A DNA stretch of 52,922 nt from Verrucomicrobiaceae bacterium (GTDB lineage Bacteria; Verrucomicrobiota; Verrucomicrobiia; Chthoniobacterales; Terrimicrobiaceae), in assembly GCA_007280915.1 (NCBI GenBank), contig QYQL01000022.1:1-52922 (forward strand). The letters run 5' to 3'. A program made the position numbers and the translations under genes. Shown here one piece after another: positions 43,506 to 52,922 of the stretch. Numbering within the stretch: the first letter of the stretch is position 1; every line of letters starts with the position of its first letter. The notes beneath the pieces are model-generated. The model was not told the origin of the DNA. It ran no database searches and worked only from the letters and a program-made list of their open reading frames with translations.

Positions 43506-44306
43506 ATGACCGAAGACGCCGCAAGATCATCCGCCACCCAGACGCCCGGCCGTCCGGACTTCCTCACCGTCCGCAATTTCGATTTTTTCTACGGGAAGAA
43601 GCAGGCGCTTTTTGACATCAACATGGACATCCCGGAGAAGCGGGTCACCGCGTTCATCGGGCCGTCCGGGTGTGGAAAATCAACCCTTTTGCGAAACTTC
43701 AACCGCATGAACGAGCTGATTGAAGGCGTCCACTACTCGGGAGACATCAAGCTTCTCGGGCAAAGCATCTATAACAAGGAGGTCGAGGTCATCGCGCTCC
43801 GCCGCAGCATCGGAATGGTCTTTCAGAAATCCAATCCGTTCCCGAAGTCGATTTACGAAAACATCGTTTACGGGCTCCGGATCAGCGGGGAGAAAAAAAA
43901 GAGTGTGCTCGATGAGGCGGTCGAGCGCAGCCTCCGCGGTGCGGCGTTGTGGGACGAGGTGAAGGACCGCCTCCATGAGAGTGCGCTCGGACTCTCGGGC
44001 GGCCAGATGCAGCGGCTCTGCATCGCGCGGGCGATCGCCAACCGCCCGAAGGTCCTCCTGATGGACGAACCGTGCTCCGCGCTCGATCCGATCGCCACGG
44101 TGAAGGTCGAGGAGTTGATCCACGAGCTCAAACAGGAATTCACGATCGTCATCGTCACCCACAACATGCAGCAGGCGACGCGCTGCTCGGACAAGACCGC
44201 GTTCTTCTACCTCGGGAAACTCATCGAATACGCCGAGACGCAGAAGATTTTTTCGAACCCCGGACAGAAGCAGACCGAGGACTATATCACCGGGCGCTTC
44301 GGCTGA
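43506..44306 (+). CDS. pstB: Phosphate ABC transporter ATPase PstB
   Basis: Energising subunit of Pst. Walker [10 protein letters not shown] at 52-60, the PstB-specific [15 protein letters not shown], signature [16 protein letters not shown], Walker [16 protein letters not shown] and the switch His in VTHNMQQ. Length is 266 aa. No phoU or phoBR follows; the next gene converges and overlaps its 3' end by 25 bp. Confidence 0.97.
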   Translation: MTEDAARSSATQTPGRPDFLTVRNFDFFYGKKQALFDINMDIPEKRVTAFIGPSGCGKSTLLRNFNRMNELIEGVHYSGDIKLLGQSIYNKEVEVIALRRSIGMVFQKSNPFPKSIYENIVYGLRISGEKKKSVLDEAVERSLRGAALWDEVKDRLHESALGLSGGQMQRLCIARAIANRPKVLLMDEPCSALDPIATVKVEELIHELKQEFTIVIVTHNMQQATRCSDKTAFFYLGKLIEYAETQKIFSNPGQKQTEDYITGRFG

Positions 44307-44929
44307 TCGGCCATCCACCCGGCGAGGTGGAAAGCGAGGGAGGATCTGTCCGGAAAATGAGCGAGAGAACCTTCGGGAAGAAGAAGCCCGAACCCCGTCC
44401 CGTAGGCGCTACCGTTGATGACGCAGGCATCCGTGCGGGTCTCCTGAATCTGCGCCGCGCCGCGGGAGACGGCCTGCTCGCGGGAGCCGTCGAGTTCGTA
44501 TTTCCAGCCGATGATGCGCGCCTCCGGAAACCAGCCCCTCATTTCGGGAAGAACTTTTTTCGCCGGCTTGAGGGTGAGACAGATCGAGCCCGAGCGGCTG
44601 CTGAACTTTGACAGGCCGTCCGAGCCATCGATCTTCTCCAGAACAAAATCGCAGAGGGCCGCCGCGTGGAGAATGACATCGGGAGCCCGCTCCAGTGATC
44701 GCAGCCCGTCGGCAAGCGACTTATTCGTCGTGAACGTGCGCACATCCACGCCGGCAGGAGCGGGAAAAGAAGCCGCCTCGCCACGGAAGCAGACCACGTC
44801 GAAACCTGATTTCAGAAACGTCTCCGCAAGCATGGACCCGATCTCCCCGGTGGAGAAATTCGTGATCCGGCGGACCCCGTCGAGCGGTTCAAACGCCGGA
44901 CCGCAGGTGATGCAGGCTAAGGGAGGCAT
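44282..44929 (-). CDS. Stand-alone CoaB-type phosphopantothenate-cysteine ligase
   Basis: A 215-aa protein covering only the C-terminal (CoaB) half of the usual CoaBC flavoprotein: [32 protein letters not shown] at the N-terminus, then [19 protein letters not shown] and a C-terminal CTP/synthetase-like region ([22 protein letters not shown]). The flavin decarboxylase (CoaC) half is absent here, so the two activities are split or CoaC is elsewhere. Some residues of the canonical AAVADY motif are changed, so activity is likely but not certain. It converges on pstB with 25 bp overlap. Confidence 0.82.
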   Translation of the reverse strand: MPPLACITCGPAFEPLDGVRRITNFSTGEIGSMLAETFLKSGFDVVCFRGEAASFPAPAGVDVRTFTTNKSLADGLRSLERAPDVILHAAALCDFVLEKIDGSDGLSKFSSRSGSICLTLKPAKKVLPEMRGWFPEARIIGWKYELDGSREQAVSRGAAQIQETRTDACVINGSAYGTGFGLLLPEGSLAHFPDRSSLAFHLAGWMADQPKRPVI

Positions 44930-44935
44930 GAGGGG

Positions 44936-45023
44936 TAAGGTTTAAGTATTAAGTGGTCAGAAGCGGCGGTCATCTTCGATTTCTGGGGCCGTTTGCTTAA
45001 TACTTAATTCTTTAGACTTAATA
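44936..45023. repeat. Opposed arrays of TAAG/CTTA heptads
   Basis: Three 7-bp units of the form TAAGNNN (44936-44956) face four units of mostly CTTAANN form (44996-45023, one degenerate) across about 40 bp. The units keep an exact 7-bp register. The two arrays can pair, with TTAAGTATTAAG at 44942-44953 complementary to 44996-45007. It fills the gap between coaB and purH. The CTTAANN unit also occurs four times at 52760-52787. Confidence 0.75.
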
Positions 45024-45028
45024 CTCTT

Positions 45029-46552
45029 TTAGTGCCTGAAATGCCGGGTGCCGGTGAAGACCATGGCGACGCGGTTCTCGTCGGCCGCCTTGATGACCTC
45101 GGCGTCCTTGACCGACCCACCGGGCTGGATAGCGGCTGTCGCACCGGCTTCAGCCGCCGCGATGAGGCCGTCGGGGAACGGAAAAAACGCATCGCTGCAA
45201 ACCGCGCTACCCTTCAGAGAAAGCCCGGCCTCATTGGCCTTCCAGACCGCGATGCGGGAGGAATCCACGCGCGACATCTGCCCCGCGCCGATCCCCAGCG
45301 TCCGGTCTTTTCCGGCATAGACAATGGCGTTCGATTTCACGTGCTTGACGATCTTCCATCCGAACTCCATGGCCTCGATTTCATCCTTGGAAGGCGGCCG
45401 CGAGGTGACGACCCTGTGTTCGAGGTCGGGGATGTCGGCCGAATCGGAATCCTGCACAAGCAGCCCGCCGATCACGCTGCGGACGTCGCGGGTGTTTGCC
45501 GACAGCGGTTTGAGGATCCGCATCAGGCGCAGGTTTTTCTTTTTTTGGAGAAGCGAGCGGGCGTCGGAATCGAAGTCCGGCGCGATGATGACCTCGCTGA
45601 AAATTTCCGAGATCGCCTTGGCGAGCGGGAGCGTGATCGGGAGGTTGCAGATGATGATGCCGCCGAACGGCGCCTGTTTGTCGGTGGCGAACGCCTTTTC
45701 CCACGCTTCGCGCAGGTTGGGGTCGGAGCCAACGCCGCACGGGTTTGTGTGCTTGAGGATGGCGACGGTGGGCTTGGCAAATTCCTCGATGAGGTTCCTG
45801 GCGGCGCTGATGTCGAGGATGTTGTTGTAGGAAAGTTCCTTGCCGTGGAGCTTCTCGAAATAGTCGTTGAAGCTGCCGTAGAGCTCGGCTTGCTGGTGCG
45901 GGTTCTCGCCGTAGCGCAGCCGCATTTCGAGCGGCAGGTCGAGGCGGAAGCTGGCGCAAGTCTCCTGCTCCTGGTTGAGAAAATCGGCGATCGCGGCATC
46001 GTAGGCGGACGTCGTGGCGAAGGCCTTGATCGCGAGCCGCTCGCGCAGCTTGCGGCTCGTCCCGCCATTCTCCTCGCGCAGATCCTCAATCACGGCCGCA
46101 TAATCCTTCGGATCGGTCACCACGCAGACCGACTGGTAATTTTTTGATGCGCTGCGGATCATCGAGGGGCCCCCGATGTCGATCTGCTCGATCGCCTCGG
46201 CCAGCGTGACCCCCTCCTTCGCAACCGTGGCCTCGAACGGATAAAGATTCACGACGACCATGTCGATCGGCTTGATCCCGTGGGCTTTCGCTTGCTCCTC
46301 GTGTTCCTCGTTGCCGCGCAGGAAGAGAAGCCCTCCATGGATTTTCGGATGCAGGGTCTTGACCCGGCCCCCCAGGATTTCCGGCGATCCAGTGAATTGC
46401 GAAACCTCGACGGTGGCGATACCGGCCGCCTGGAGCGATTTGGCGGTGCCGCCGGTCGAGAGGATCTCGACGCCGTGGGAGGCCAGTTCCTTCGCAAGTT
46501 CGAGAATGCCGGTTTTGTCGGAAACGGAGATCAGAGCGCGTTGGATTTTCAT
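45029..46552 (-). CDS. purH: Bifunctional AICAR formyltransferase/IMP cyclohydrolase
   Basis: Performs the last two steps of purine synthesis. The N-terminal MGS-like cyclohydrolase domain (1-~195) begins [34 protein letters not shown], with [15 protein letters not shown]. The formyltransferase domain follows, with [20 protein letters not shown], the KHTNPCGVG motif and the C-terminal [33 protein letters not shown]. Length is 507 aa, standard. Confidence 0.98.
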   Translation of the reverse strand: MKIQRALISVSDKTGILELAKELASHGVEILSTGGTAKSLQAAGIATVEVSQFTGSPEILGGRVKTLHPKIHGGLLFLRGNEEHEEQAKAHGIKPIDMVVVNLYPFEATVAKEGVTLAEAIEQIDIGGPSMIRSASKNYQSVCVVTDPKDYAAVIEDLREENGGTSRKLRERLAIKAFATTSAYDAAIADFLNQEQETCASFRLDLPLEMRLRYGENPHQQAELYGSFNDYFEKLHGKELSYNNILDISAARNLIEEFAKPTVAILKHTNPCGVGSDPNLREAWEKAFATDKQAPFGGIIICNLPITLPLAKAISEIFSEVIIAPDFDSDARSLLQKKKNLRLMRILKPLSANTRDVRSVIGGLLVQDSDSADIPDLEHRVVTSRPPSKDEIEAMEFGWKIVKHVKSNAIVYAGKDRTLGIGAGQMSRVDSSRIAVWKANEAGLSLKGSAVCSDAFFPFPDGLIAAAEAGATAAIQPGGSVKDAEVIKAADENRVAMVFTGTRHFRH

Positions 46553-46601
46553 GACAGCAGGGAATTGGTTTATGCCCGGAAGGAGGGGAATTCAATCCCC
46601 A

Positions 46602-47015
46602 TCACAGGCGCCCCTCGTCGGCGTCGATGTATTGAAACATCGTCTGGATCTCGTCGCGGGCCTCGAAACCGCTCTCCTTCTTCCTGCGGAGAAGGATCTC
46701 GGTCACCTCGTCGTTCCACCCGCGCTTTCTCATGAACCCGTTCCAGATTTCGATCTGCTCATCGGTCGGTTTGGTTCCGTTGGCGAAGCACCATTCCAGC
46801 GCCTGCTGGTCGTCCAGGCCTTCCTGCACCTTGTCCCGCAGGGCGTCGTATTTGACTCCGAGGAAATCCACGCACCGCTCATCGAATCCCTTGCCGAGAT
46901 TCGCGTGGAGATCGGGGTGCAGTTCGCCGGTCGCGAGCAGGCGGATTTTTTCGACCATCCGGCCGAAATAGACGATCCCGCCGGTTTTTTCCTGTGGAGA
47001 CTTCGGGTATTTCAT
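46602..47015 (-). CDS. DUF5069 family protein
   Basis: A 137-aa protein with the DUF5069 pattern: [33 protein letters not shown] near the N-terminus and [33 protein letters not shown] in the middle. Function unknown; the family is often met in Verrucomicrobia and relatives (from memory). The frame is open much further upstream, but only because it runs antisense through thiG; the ATG at 47015 marks the homologous start. Divergent from thiG. Confidence 0.85.
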   Translation of the reverse strand: MKYPKSPQEKTGGIVYFGRMVEKIRLLATGELHPDLHANLGKGFDERCVDFLGVKYDALRDKVQEGLDDQQALEWCFANGTKPTDEQIEIWNGFMRKRGWNDEVTEILLRRKKESGFEARDEIQTMFQYIDADEGRL

Positions 47016-47099
47016 GGGAGGGATTTTTGCAGATGGCGGGCGATCGTCACGCCTTCTTTGTTGCCCCGCGGCGGGATCGGGGGGCATGATGGTCCGCCT

Positions 47100-47885
47100 G
47101 TGAACGGACCATTGATCATTGCCGGCCGGGAATTTTCCTCGCGCCTCCTCCTTGGCACGGGAAAATTCTCCTCGAACGAAACGATGCGCGACGCGCTGGC
47201 GGCGAGTGGTACAGGGATCGTCACGGTTGCGCTCCGTCGAGCCAACCTGAGCGGGAAGCAGGATCCGTTCGCGAACATCCTCGATTTTGTGGATTCCAAA
47301 AAATACCTGCTTCTGCCGAACACCAGCGGGGCGATGAACGCGGAGGAAGCGGTCCGCCTGTCGCGGCTCGCCGCCGCCGCCGGGTTGCCGATGTGGGTGA
47401 AGCTGGAAATCCACCCGGACCCCCACTACCTGCTCCCGGACCCTGTCGAGACGCTCGAGGCCGCGAAGATACTCGTGAAGGAAGGTTTCACGGTGCTGCC
47501 GTATATCAATGCCGATCCCGTGCTCGCACGGCGCCTTCAGGATGTGGGGACGGCAACCGTGATGCCGCTCGGTTCGCCGATCGGCAGCAACCGTGGGATC
47601 GAGACGCGCGCGCAGATCGAGATCATCATCAAGCAGGCAACGGTTCCCGTCGTCGTGGACGCCGGCATCGGCGCTCCGAGCCATGCCGCCGAGGCGATCG
47701 AACTCGGAGCGGACGCCGTTTTGGTGAATACCGCGATCGCGGCGGCGGAGGATCCCGTCCGCATGGCGCACGCGTTCAAACAGGCTGTTGAAGCGGCGCG
47801 CGAAGCGGTCGAGGCGGGTCTTCCCATGCGACTCGATCAGGCGTCGGCCACCAGCCCGCTGGCCGCATTCCTCGACACCCTCTGA
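47100..47885 (+). CDS. thiG: Thiazole synthase
   Basis: Makes the thiazole phosphate half of thiamine from deoxyxylulose phosphate, dehydroglycine and ThiS thiocarboxylate. TIM barrel of 261 aa with [19 protein letters not shown], the Schiff-base lysine K101 in WVKLEIHPD, and [31 protein letters not shown]. The GTG at 47100 is the only start that fits the family N-terminus. No TPP riboswitch elements are seen in the 84 bp upstream. mutS begins 4 nt after its stop. Confidence 0.96.
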   Translation: MNGPLIIAGREFSSRLLLGTGKFSSNETMRDALAASGTGIVTVALRRANLSGKQDPFANILDFVDSKKYLLLPNTSGAMNAEEAVRLSRLAAAAGLPMWVKLEIHPDPHYLLPDPVETLEAAKILVKEGFTVLPYINADPVLARRLQDVGTATVMPLGSPIGSNRGIETRAQIEIIIKQATVPVVVDAGIGAPSHAAEAIELGADAVLVNTAIAAAEDPVRMAHAFKQAVEAAREAVEAGLPMRLDQASATSPLAAFLDTL

Positions 47886-47889
47886 GCTC

Positions 47890-50367
47890 ATGTCCGCGGA
47901 AACACTGACCCCGATGATGCAGCAGTATCACGCCGTGAGGCGCGAGCTGCCACCGGGGACGTTGCTCCTCTTCAGGCTCGGCGATTTCTACGAAATGTTC
48001 GGCGAGGATGCAAAGGAGGCTTCCGGGGTGTTGAATGTCGCGCTGACCAAGCGTGGGGCGACCCCAATGTGCGGGGTTCCGTTCCACGCGGCCAAGGGCT
48101 ACATTGAGAAGCTCATCGCCGCCGGATGGAGGGTCGCAATCTGCGATCAGGTCGGGGAGGTCACCGCGGGAAAACTTGTCCGTCGGGAAGTGTCGCAAAT
48201 CCTCAGCCCGGGCACGCTTGATGATTTTGGGCTCGACGACCGGAAGCCGAACTACCTCGCTGCCGTCTGCGAGCGCCGCGGCTCGTTCGGCCTTGCGTTT
48301 GCCGACCTCAGCACCGGGGAGTTCCGCCTGACCGAACTGGAGTCGATCGGCTCGCTTCTCGATGAACTCGCCCGGGTCAGCCCGGCGGAAATCCTCGTTC
48401 CCGAACAGCAGGCGGAACTTTTTGCATCGCTCCAAAAGCCGGCTGTGATGGACGGCTATCTTTTCGAGCCGGAGCCCGCCGAGGAAATCCTGCGCGGGCA
48501 TTTCAAGGTCCAGTCGCTCGACGGATTCGGCTGCGCCGACATGGCGGCCGGCACGGGTGCCGCAGGAGCCCTTCTCCATTACATCACGCGCCAGATGAGG
48601 CGTCAGGCCGGGCATCTGCGGCAGTTGCGACCATACCGGCGCGGCACATTTCTGATCCTGGACGCCTCGACACAAAGTCATCTGGAGCTTGTGGCCTCGC
48701 GTGCCGGCCGGGGAATGACGCTTCTCGGGACGCTCGACCGCACGGCCACACCGATGGGAGCGCGACTCCTGCGCGAGTGGGTTCTCCACCCGCTTCGCGA
48801 TGCGGACGAAATCGAGCGCCGCCAGGAGGCGATCGCGGCCCTGCTCGACGACGCCCTGCTCCTCGGCGACCTGCGTTCCCGACTCGGAGAGATTCGCGAT
48901 ATCGAACGTGCAACAGCACGACTGGGCGGTCTCTCCGGCAATGCTCGCGACCTTGCGGCTCTCGCCCAATCGCTCGAGCGCATCCCGGTCCTGGCCGCCT
49001 CCCTTGGCTCCGGCGTCAAAATGCCCTCGGTGCTCCTCTCCGGGATGGGAGAACACCTCCATTCTTTGCCCGAACTCACCATGCGTCTTCGTTCGGCGCT
49101 GGTTGACGAACCGCCAGCGCTCGTCCGCGAGGGCGGCATGATCCGCCCCGGGTTCGACGCGGCGCTCGACGAACTCCGCTCCGCATCCCACGAGGGAAAG
49201 AACTGGATCGCCGCCCTCCAGGAGCAGGAAATCGCGCGCACCGGAATTAAATCGCTCAAGGTCCGCTTTACCTCGGTCTTCGGGTATTTCATCGAGATCA
49301 CGAAATCCAACCTCTCCTCGGTTCCGGACGACTACATCCGGAAGCAGACGACGGTCAACGGCGAGCGCTTCATCACCCCGGCATTGAAGGAGGTCGAAGG
49401 CAAAATCCTCGGAGCCGACGAGCGCGCCCGCGCGCGGGAGATCGAGATCTTCGCGGACCTCCGGGCGGCCGTGCTCACCGAACTTCCAAAGCTTCAGGAG
49501 ACCGCGAACACACTCGCTGTCCTCGATGCCATTTGCTCGCTGGCAGAGACCGCCCGCATGCACGCCTACTGCCGTCCGGAAATCGAGGCGTCGCAGGTCC
49601 TCCACATCGAGGAGGGACGCCATCCTGTCCTCGACCAGCAGCCGGGAAGCGAGCGCTTCGTGCCAAACGACACCGACCTCGGGATGGAGGGAAAAACCTT
49701 TGCCATCATCACCGGACCAAACATGGCCGGAAAATCCACCTACATCCGGCAGGTCGCCCTCCTCGTCCTCCTCGCGCAGATGGGAAGCTATGTCCCTGCG
49801 AAGTCGATGCGCTGCGGGCTCGCGGACCGGATCTTCACCCGCGTGGGCGCGAATGACGACCTCGCGCGCGGACAGTCCACATTCATGGTCGAGATGAACG
49901 AAACCGCGAACATCCTCAATAATGCGACCGCACAGAGCCTCGTCATCCTCGACGAGATCGGCCGCGGGACATCGACATTTGATGGACTCTCAATCGCATG
50001 GAGCGTGGCGGAATACCTCCACGACAAGATCGGATGCCGCACGCTTTTCGCCACCCACTACCACGAGCTCACCGACCTTGAGCGCACCCGCCCGGGCGTC
50101 CTCAACCTCAACGTTGCCGTCCGCGAGTGGAACGACCAGGTTATCTTCCTGAGAAAAATCCTGCCCGGCCGCGCCGACCAGAGCTACGGGATCCAGGTCG
50201 CCCGCCTCGCCGGACTCCCCGACGACATCATCTCCCGGGCCAAGGAAATCCTCTCCAACCTCGAGAAAGCCGAACTCAACGCCGAGGGCGAGCCCGCGTT
50301 CGCCAAGGGCCGCCGCAAGCGCCTCGTTCCCGACCCCGCCGCAGCCTCGCAGCTCACGATGTTGTGA
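47890..50367 (+). CDS. mutS: DNA mismatch repair protein MutS
   Basis: Recognises base mismatches. The 825-aa MutS1-type protein has the mismatch-binding motif FYE at residues 33-35 within LLFRLGDFYEMFGEDA, connector and lever domains, the clamp, and the C-terminal ATPase with Walker A GPNMAGKST, the ARGQSTFMVEMNE segment and Walker B LDEIGRGTSTFDGLS, then ATHYHELT. The ATG at 47890 gives MSAETLTPMMQQYH. It is coupled in one transcript with thiG; mutL is not nearby. Confidence 0.98.
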   Translation: MSAETLTPMMQQYHAVRRELPPGTLLLFRLGDFYEMFGEDAKEASGVLNVALTKRGATPMCGVPFHAAKGYIEKLIAAGWRVAICDQVGEVTAGKLVRREVSQILSPGTLDDFGLDDRKPNYLAAVCERRGSFGLAFADLSTGEFRLTELESIGSLLDELARVSPAEILVPEQQAELFASLQKPAVMDGYLFEPEPAEEILRGHFKVQSLDGFGCADMAAGTGAAGALLHYITRQMRRQAGHLRQLRPYRRGTFLILDASTQSHLELVASRAGRGMTLLGTLDRTATPMGARLLREWVLHPLRDADEIERRQEAIAALLDDALLLGDLRSRLGEIRDIERATARLGGLSGNARDLAALAQSLERIPVLAASLGSGVKMPSVLLSGMGEHLHSLPELTMRLRSALVDEPPALVREGGMIRPGFDAALDELRSASHEGKNWIAALQEQEIARTGIKSLKVRFTSVFGYFIEITKSNLSSVPDDYIRKQTTVNGERFITPALKEVEGKILGADERARAREIEIFADLRAAVLTELPKLQETANTLAVLDAICSLAETARMHAYCRPEIEASQVLHIEEGRHPVLDQQPGSERFVPNDTDLGMEGKTFAIITGPNMAGKSTYIRQVALLVLLAQMGSYVPAKSMRCGLADRIFTRVGANDDLARGQSTFMVEMNETANILNNATAQSLVILDEIGRGTSTFDGLSIAWSVAEYLHDKIGCRTLFATHYHELTDLERTRPGVLNLNVAVREWNDQVIFLRKILPGRADQSYGIQVARLAGLPDDIISRAKEILSNLEKAELNAEGEPAFAKGRRKRLVPDPAAASQLTML

Positions 50368-50370
50368 CCC

Positions 50371-52317
<1,947 letters not shown>

Positions 52318-52415
52318 AGGGAAAGCTCGGACTCTAGCCAGAGACTCCTTCTTATGCAACTGCGGGATTTTGATCCCGGTCAAAAGCGGCACGGGTGCCG
52401 TCCCTGCCTGAGCCC

Positions 52416-52691
52416 CTAGCCTCCGGCGATGGCGGGGACGATACTGATCTCGTCACCATCTTTCACGGTCGTGGCCTTTTCCTGAAGGAAACGGATGTCC
52501 TCGTCATTGACGAAGATGTTCACGAACCGGCGGACGTTTCCCTGCTCGTCGCAGATGCGCTCGATGAGGCCGGGAAACAACTTGTCGAGGTTGGTGAGGA
52601 TTTCGTCGATGGTCGAACCCTCTGCGAGGACGACTTCCTGGTCGTTGGTGAGTTTGCGGAGAGGAGCCGGGATGCGGACTTGGATGTTCAT
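52416..52691 (-). CDS. CysO-like MoaD/ThiS-family sulfur carrier protein
   Basis: A 91-aa ubiquitin-fold protein ending in Gly-Gly, the site of thiocarboxylation. The C-terminal half ([19 protein letters not shown], then [14 protein letters not shown]) is close to CysO of actinobacteria, which delivers sulfur for cysteine synthesis with CysM, and less like ThiS. It could instead serve ThiG encoded 5 kb away, since no other ThiS-like gene is in the window. A cysM-type partner may lie beyond the insertion sequence. Confidence 0.85.
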   Translation of the reverse strand: MNIQVRIPAPLRKLTNDQEVVLAEGSTIDEILTNLDKLFPGLIERICDEQGNVRRFVNIFVNDEDIRFLQEKATTVKDGDEISIVPAIAGG

Positions 52692-52703
52692 TGTTAATAA
52701 TTT

Positions 52704-52731
52704 GAAATGTGGAATGCGAAATGTGGAATTG
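52704..52731. repeat. Four tandem heptads GAAATNN/GGAATNN
   Basis: Two heptad types alternate twice in exact register just upstream of the sulfur-carrier gene. The first two units are GAAATGT and GGAATGC. The same alternation is found between rpsK and rpsD (10595-10622). Confidence 0.78.
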
Positions 52732-52759
52732 CTGCAGACGGGTTGTGATTTCTGTGGCT

Positions 52760-52787
52760 CTTAAAACTTAAGGCTTAAATCTTAAGA
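52760..52787. repeat. Four tandem CTTAANN heptads at the IS border
   Basis: Four consecutive units share CTTAA with two variable bases. The last unit runs into the left end of the insertion sequence, so the element may have inserted into or beside the array. Confidence 0.75.
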
Positions 52788-52800
52788 GGCTGTCTGAAAA
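52786..52800. mobile_element. Probable terminal inverted repeat of an IS5-type element
   Basis: GAGGCTGTCTGAAAA lies just outside the transposase stop codon and has the look of an IS terminal repeat. The opposite end is beyond the window, so the repeat cannot be confirmed. Confidence 0.55.
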
Positions 52801-52809
52801 ATGGGAAAA

Positions 52810-52922
52810 TTAGGAATAGCGATTGATCATGATACGGATCATGGCGAGAAACACCCACGCAGCTGCGCACACAGGGGAGCGTTCGTAGTCGCGGACCAAA
52901 CGGCGATGCTGAACCATCCAAG
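52810..52922 (-). mobile_element. IS5-family transposase, C-terminal part, cut by the window edge
   Basis: The minus-strand frame encodes the last ~36 residues of a DDE transposase: WMVQHRRLVRDYERSPVCAA, followed by a hydrophobic AMIRIMINRYS end and TAA stop. The pattern Arg-Arg-Leu, Asp-Tyr-Glu-Arg and then a hydrophobic helix is the usual C-terminus of IS5-type transposases. The rest of the gene and the right end lie outside the window. Confidence 0.85.

Noticed and set aside
47016-47099. TPP riboswitch upstream of thiG
   Set aside because: The interval is only 84 bp and lacks the conserved CUGAGA and GGGGUGC-type segments.
47016-47891. Upstream extension of the DUF5069 frame through the thiG region
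   Set aside because: It is antisense to thiG; DUF5069 similarity begins only at the ATG at 47015.
47776-49623. Minus-strand open frame of about 615 codons opposite mutS
   Set aside because: Antisense to mutS, whose mismatch-binding and ATPase motifs are all intact.

Overview
The window is a high-GC stretch of a bacterial chromosome that is almost entirely protein-coding. The cell type is diderm: there is a TamB-like envelope protein, an MCE/MlaD-type lipid-transport protein, a lipoprotein-type peptidase and a probable outer-membrane beta-barrel protein. A DUF5069 gene, a ribosomal cluster without rpmD (L30), weak Shine-Dalgarno signals and generally tight packing suggest Verrucomicrobiota. 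That placement is inference from gene content, not a computed phylogeny.

Layout. 1-3.7 kb: pheS-pheT (Phe-tRNA synthetase), then a probable 6S RNA gene with its own strong terminator. 3.7-9.9 kb: a DUF885 putative metallopeptidase and an MCE protein on the minus strand, divergent from a 1.1-kilo-residue TamB/AsmA-like protein. 9.9-23.8 kb: one long minus-strand superoperon reading rplD-rplW-rplB-rpsS-[secreted coiled-coil protein]-rplV-rpsC-rplP-rpmC-rpsQ-rplN-rplX-rplE-rpsH-rplF-rplR-rpsE-rplO-secY-adk-map-infA-rpmJ-rpsM-rpsK-rpsD-terminator. It fuses S10, spc and alpha operon content. Genes usually present are missing from this locus (rpsJ, rplC, rpsN, rpmD, rpoA, rplQ), and one non-ribosomal gene is inserted. 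rpsK has a long Ala/Pro/Lys-rich N-terminal extension.

23.9-32.3 kb: a mixed region with a Bax-inhibitor-1/YccA-like membrane protein, a cupin/methyltransferase pair, a secreted M28 peptidase divergent from a beta-barrel-like protein, an osmC-rluA-M16 peptidase-HAD phosphatase run, and a truncated Hsp20 gene beside an AT-rich tract. 32.4-39.4 kb: clpB, then a three-gene cassette (small basic protein, nucleotidyltransferase-like protein, atypical protein kinase), then hisS. The cassette is the best candidate here for an undescribed system.

39.4-44.3 kb: mdh divergent from pstSCAB (high-affinity phosphate uptake, without phoU). 44.3-52.9 kb: stand-alone coaB, purH, a DUF5069 protein, thiG-mutS, acs, a CysO-like sulfur-carrier protein, and the 3' end of an IS5-type insertion sequence running off the window.

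Two features cut across regions. Several intergenic gaps carry short tandem arrays of 7-bp units (CTTAANN, and alternating GAAATNN/GGAATNN). Several leaders or intergenic regions carry dyads or hairpins near promoters or start codons (ribosomal operon leader, mdh leader, osmC promoter, pstS promoter). No tRNA, rRNA or CRISPR array was seen.
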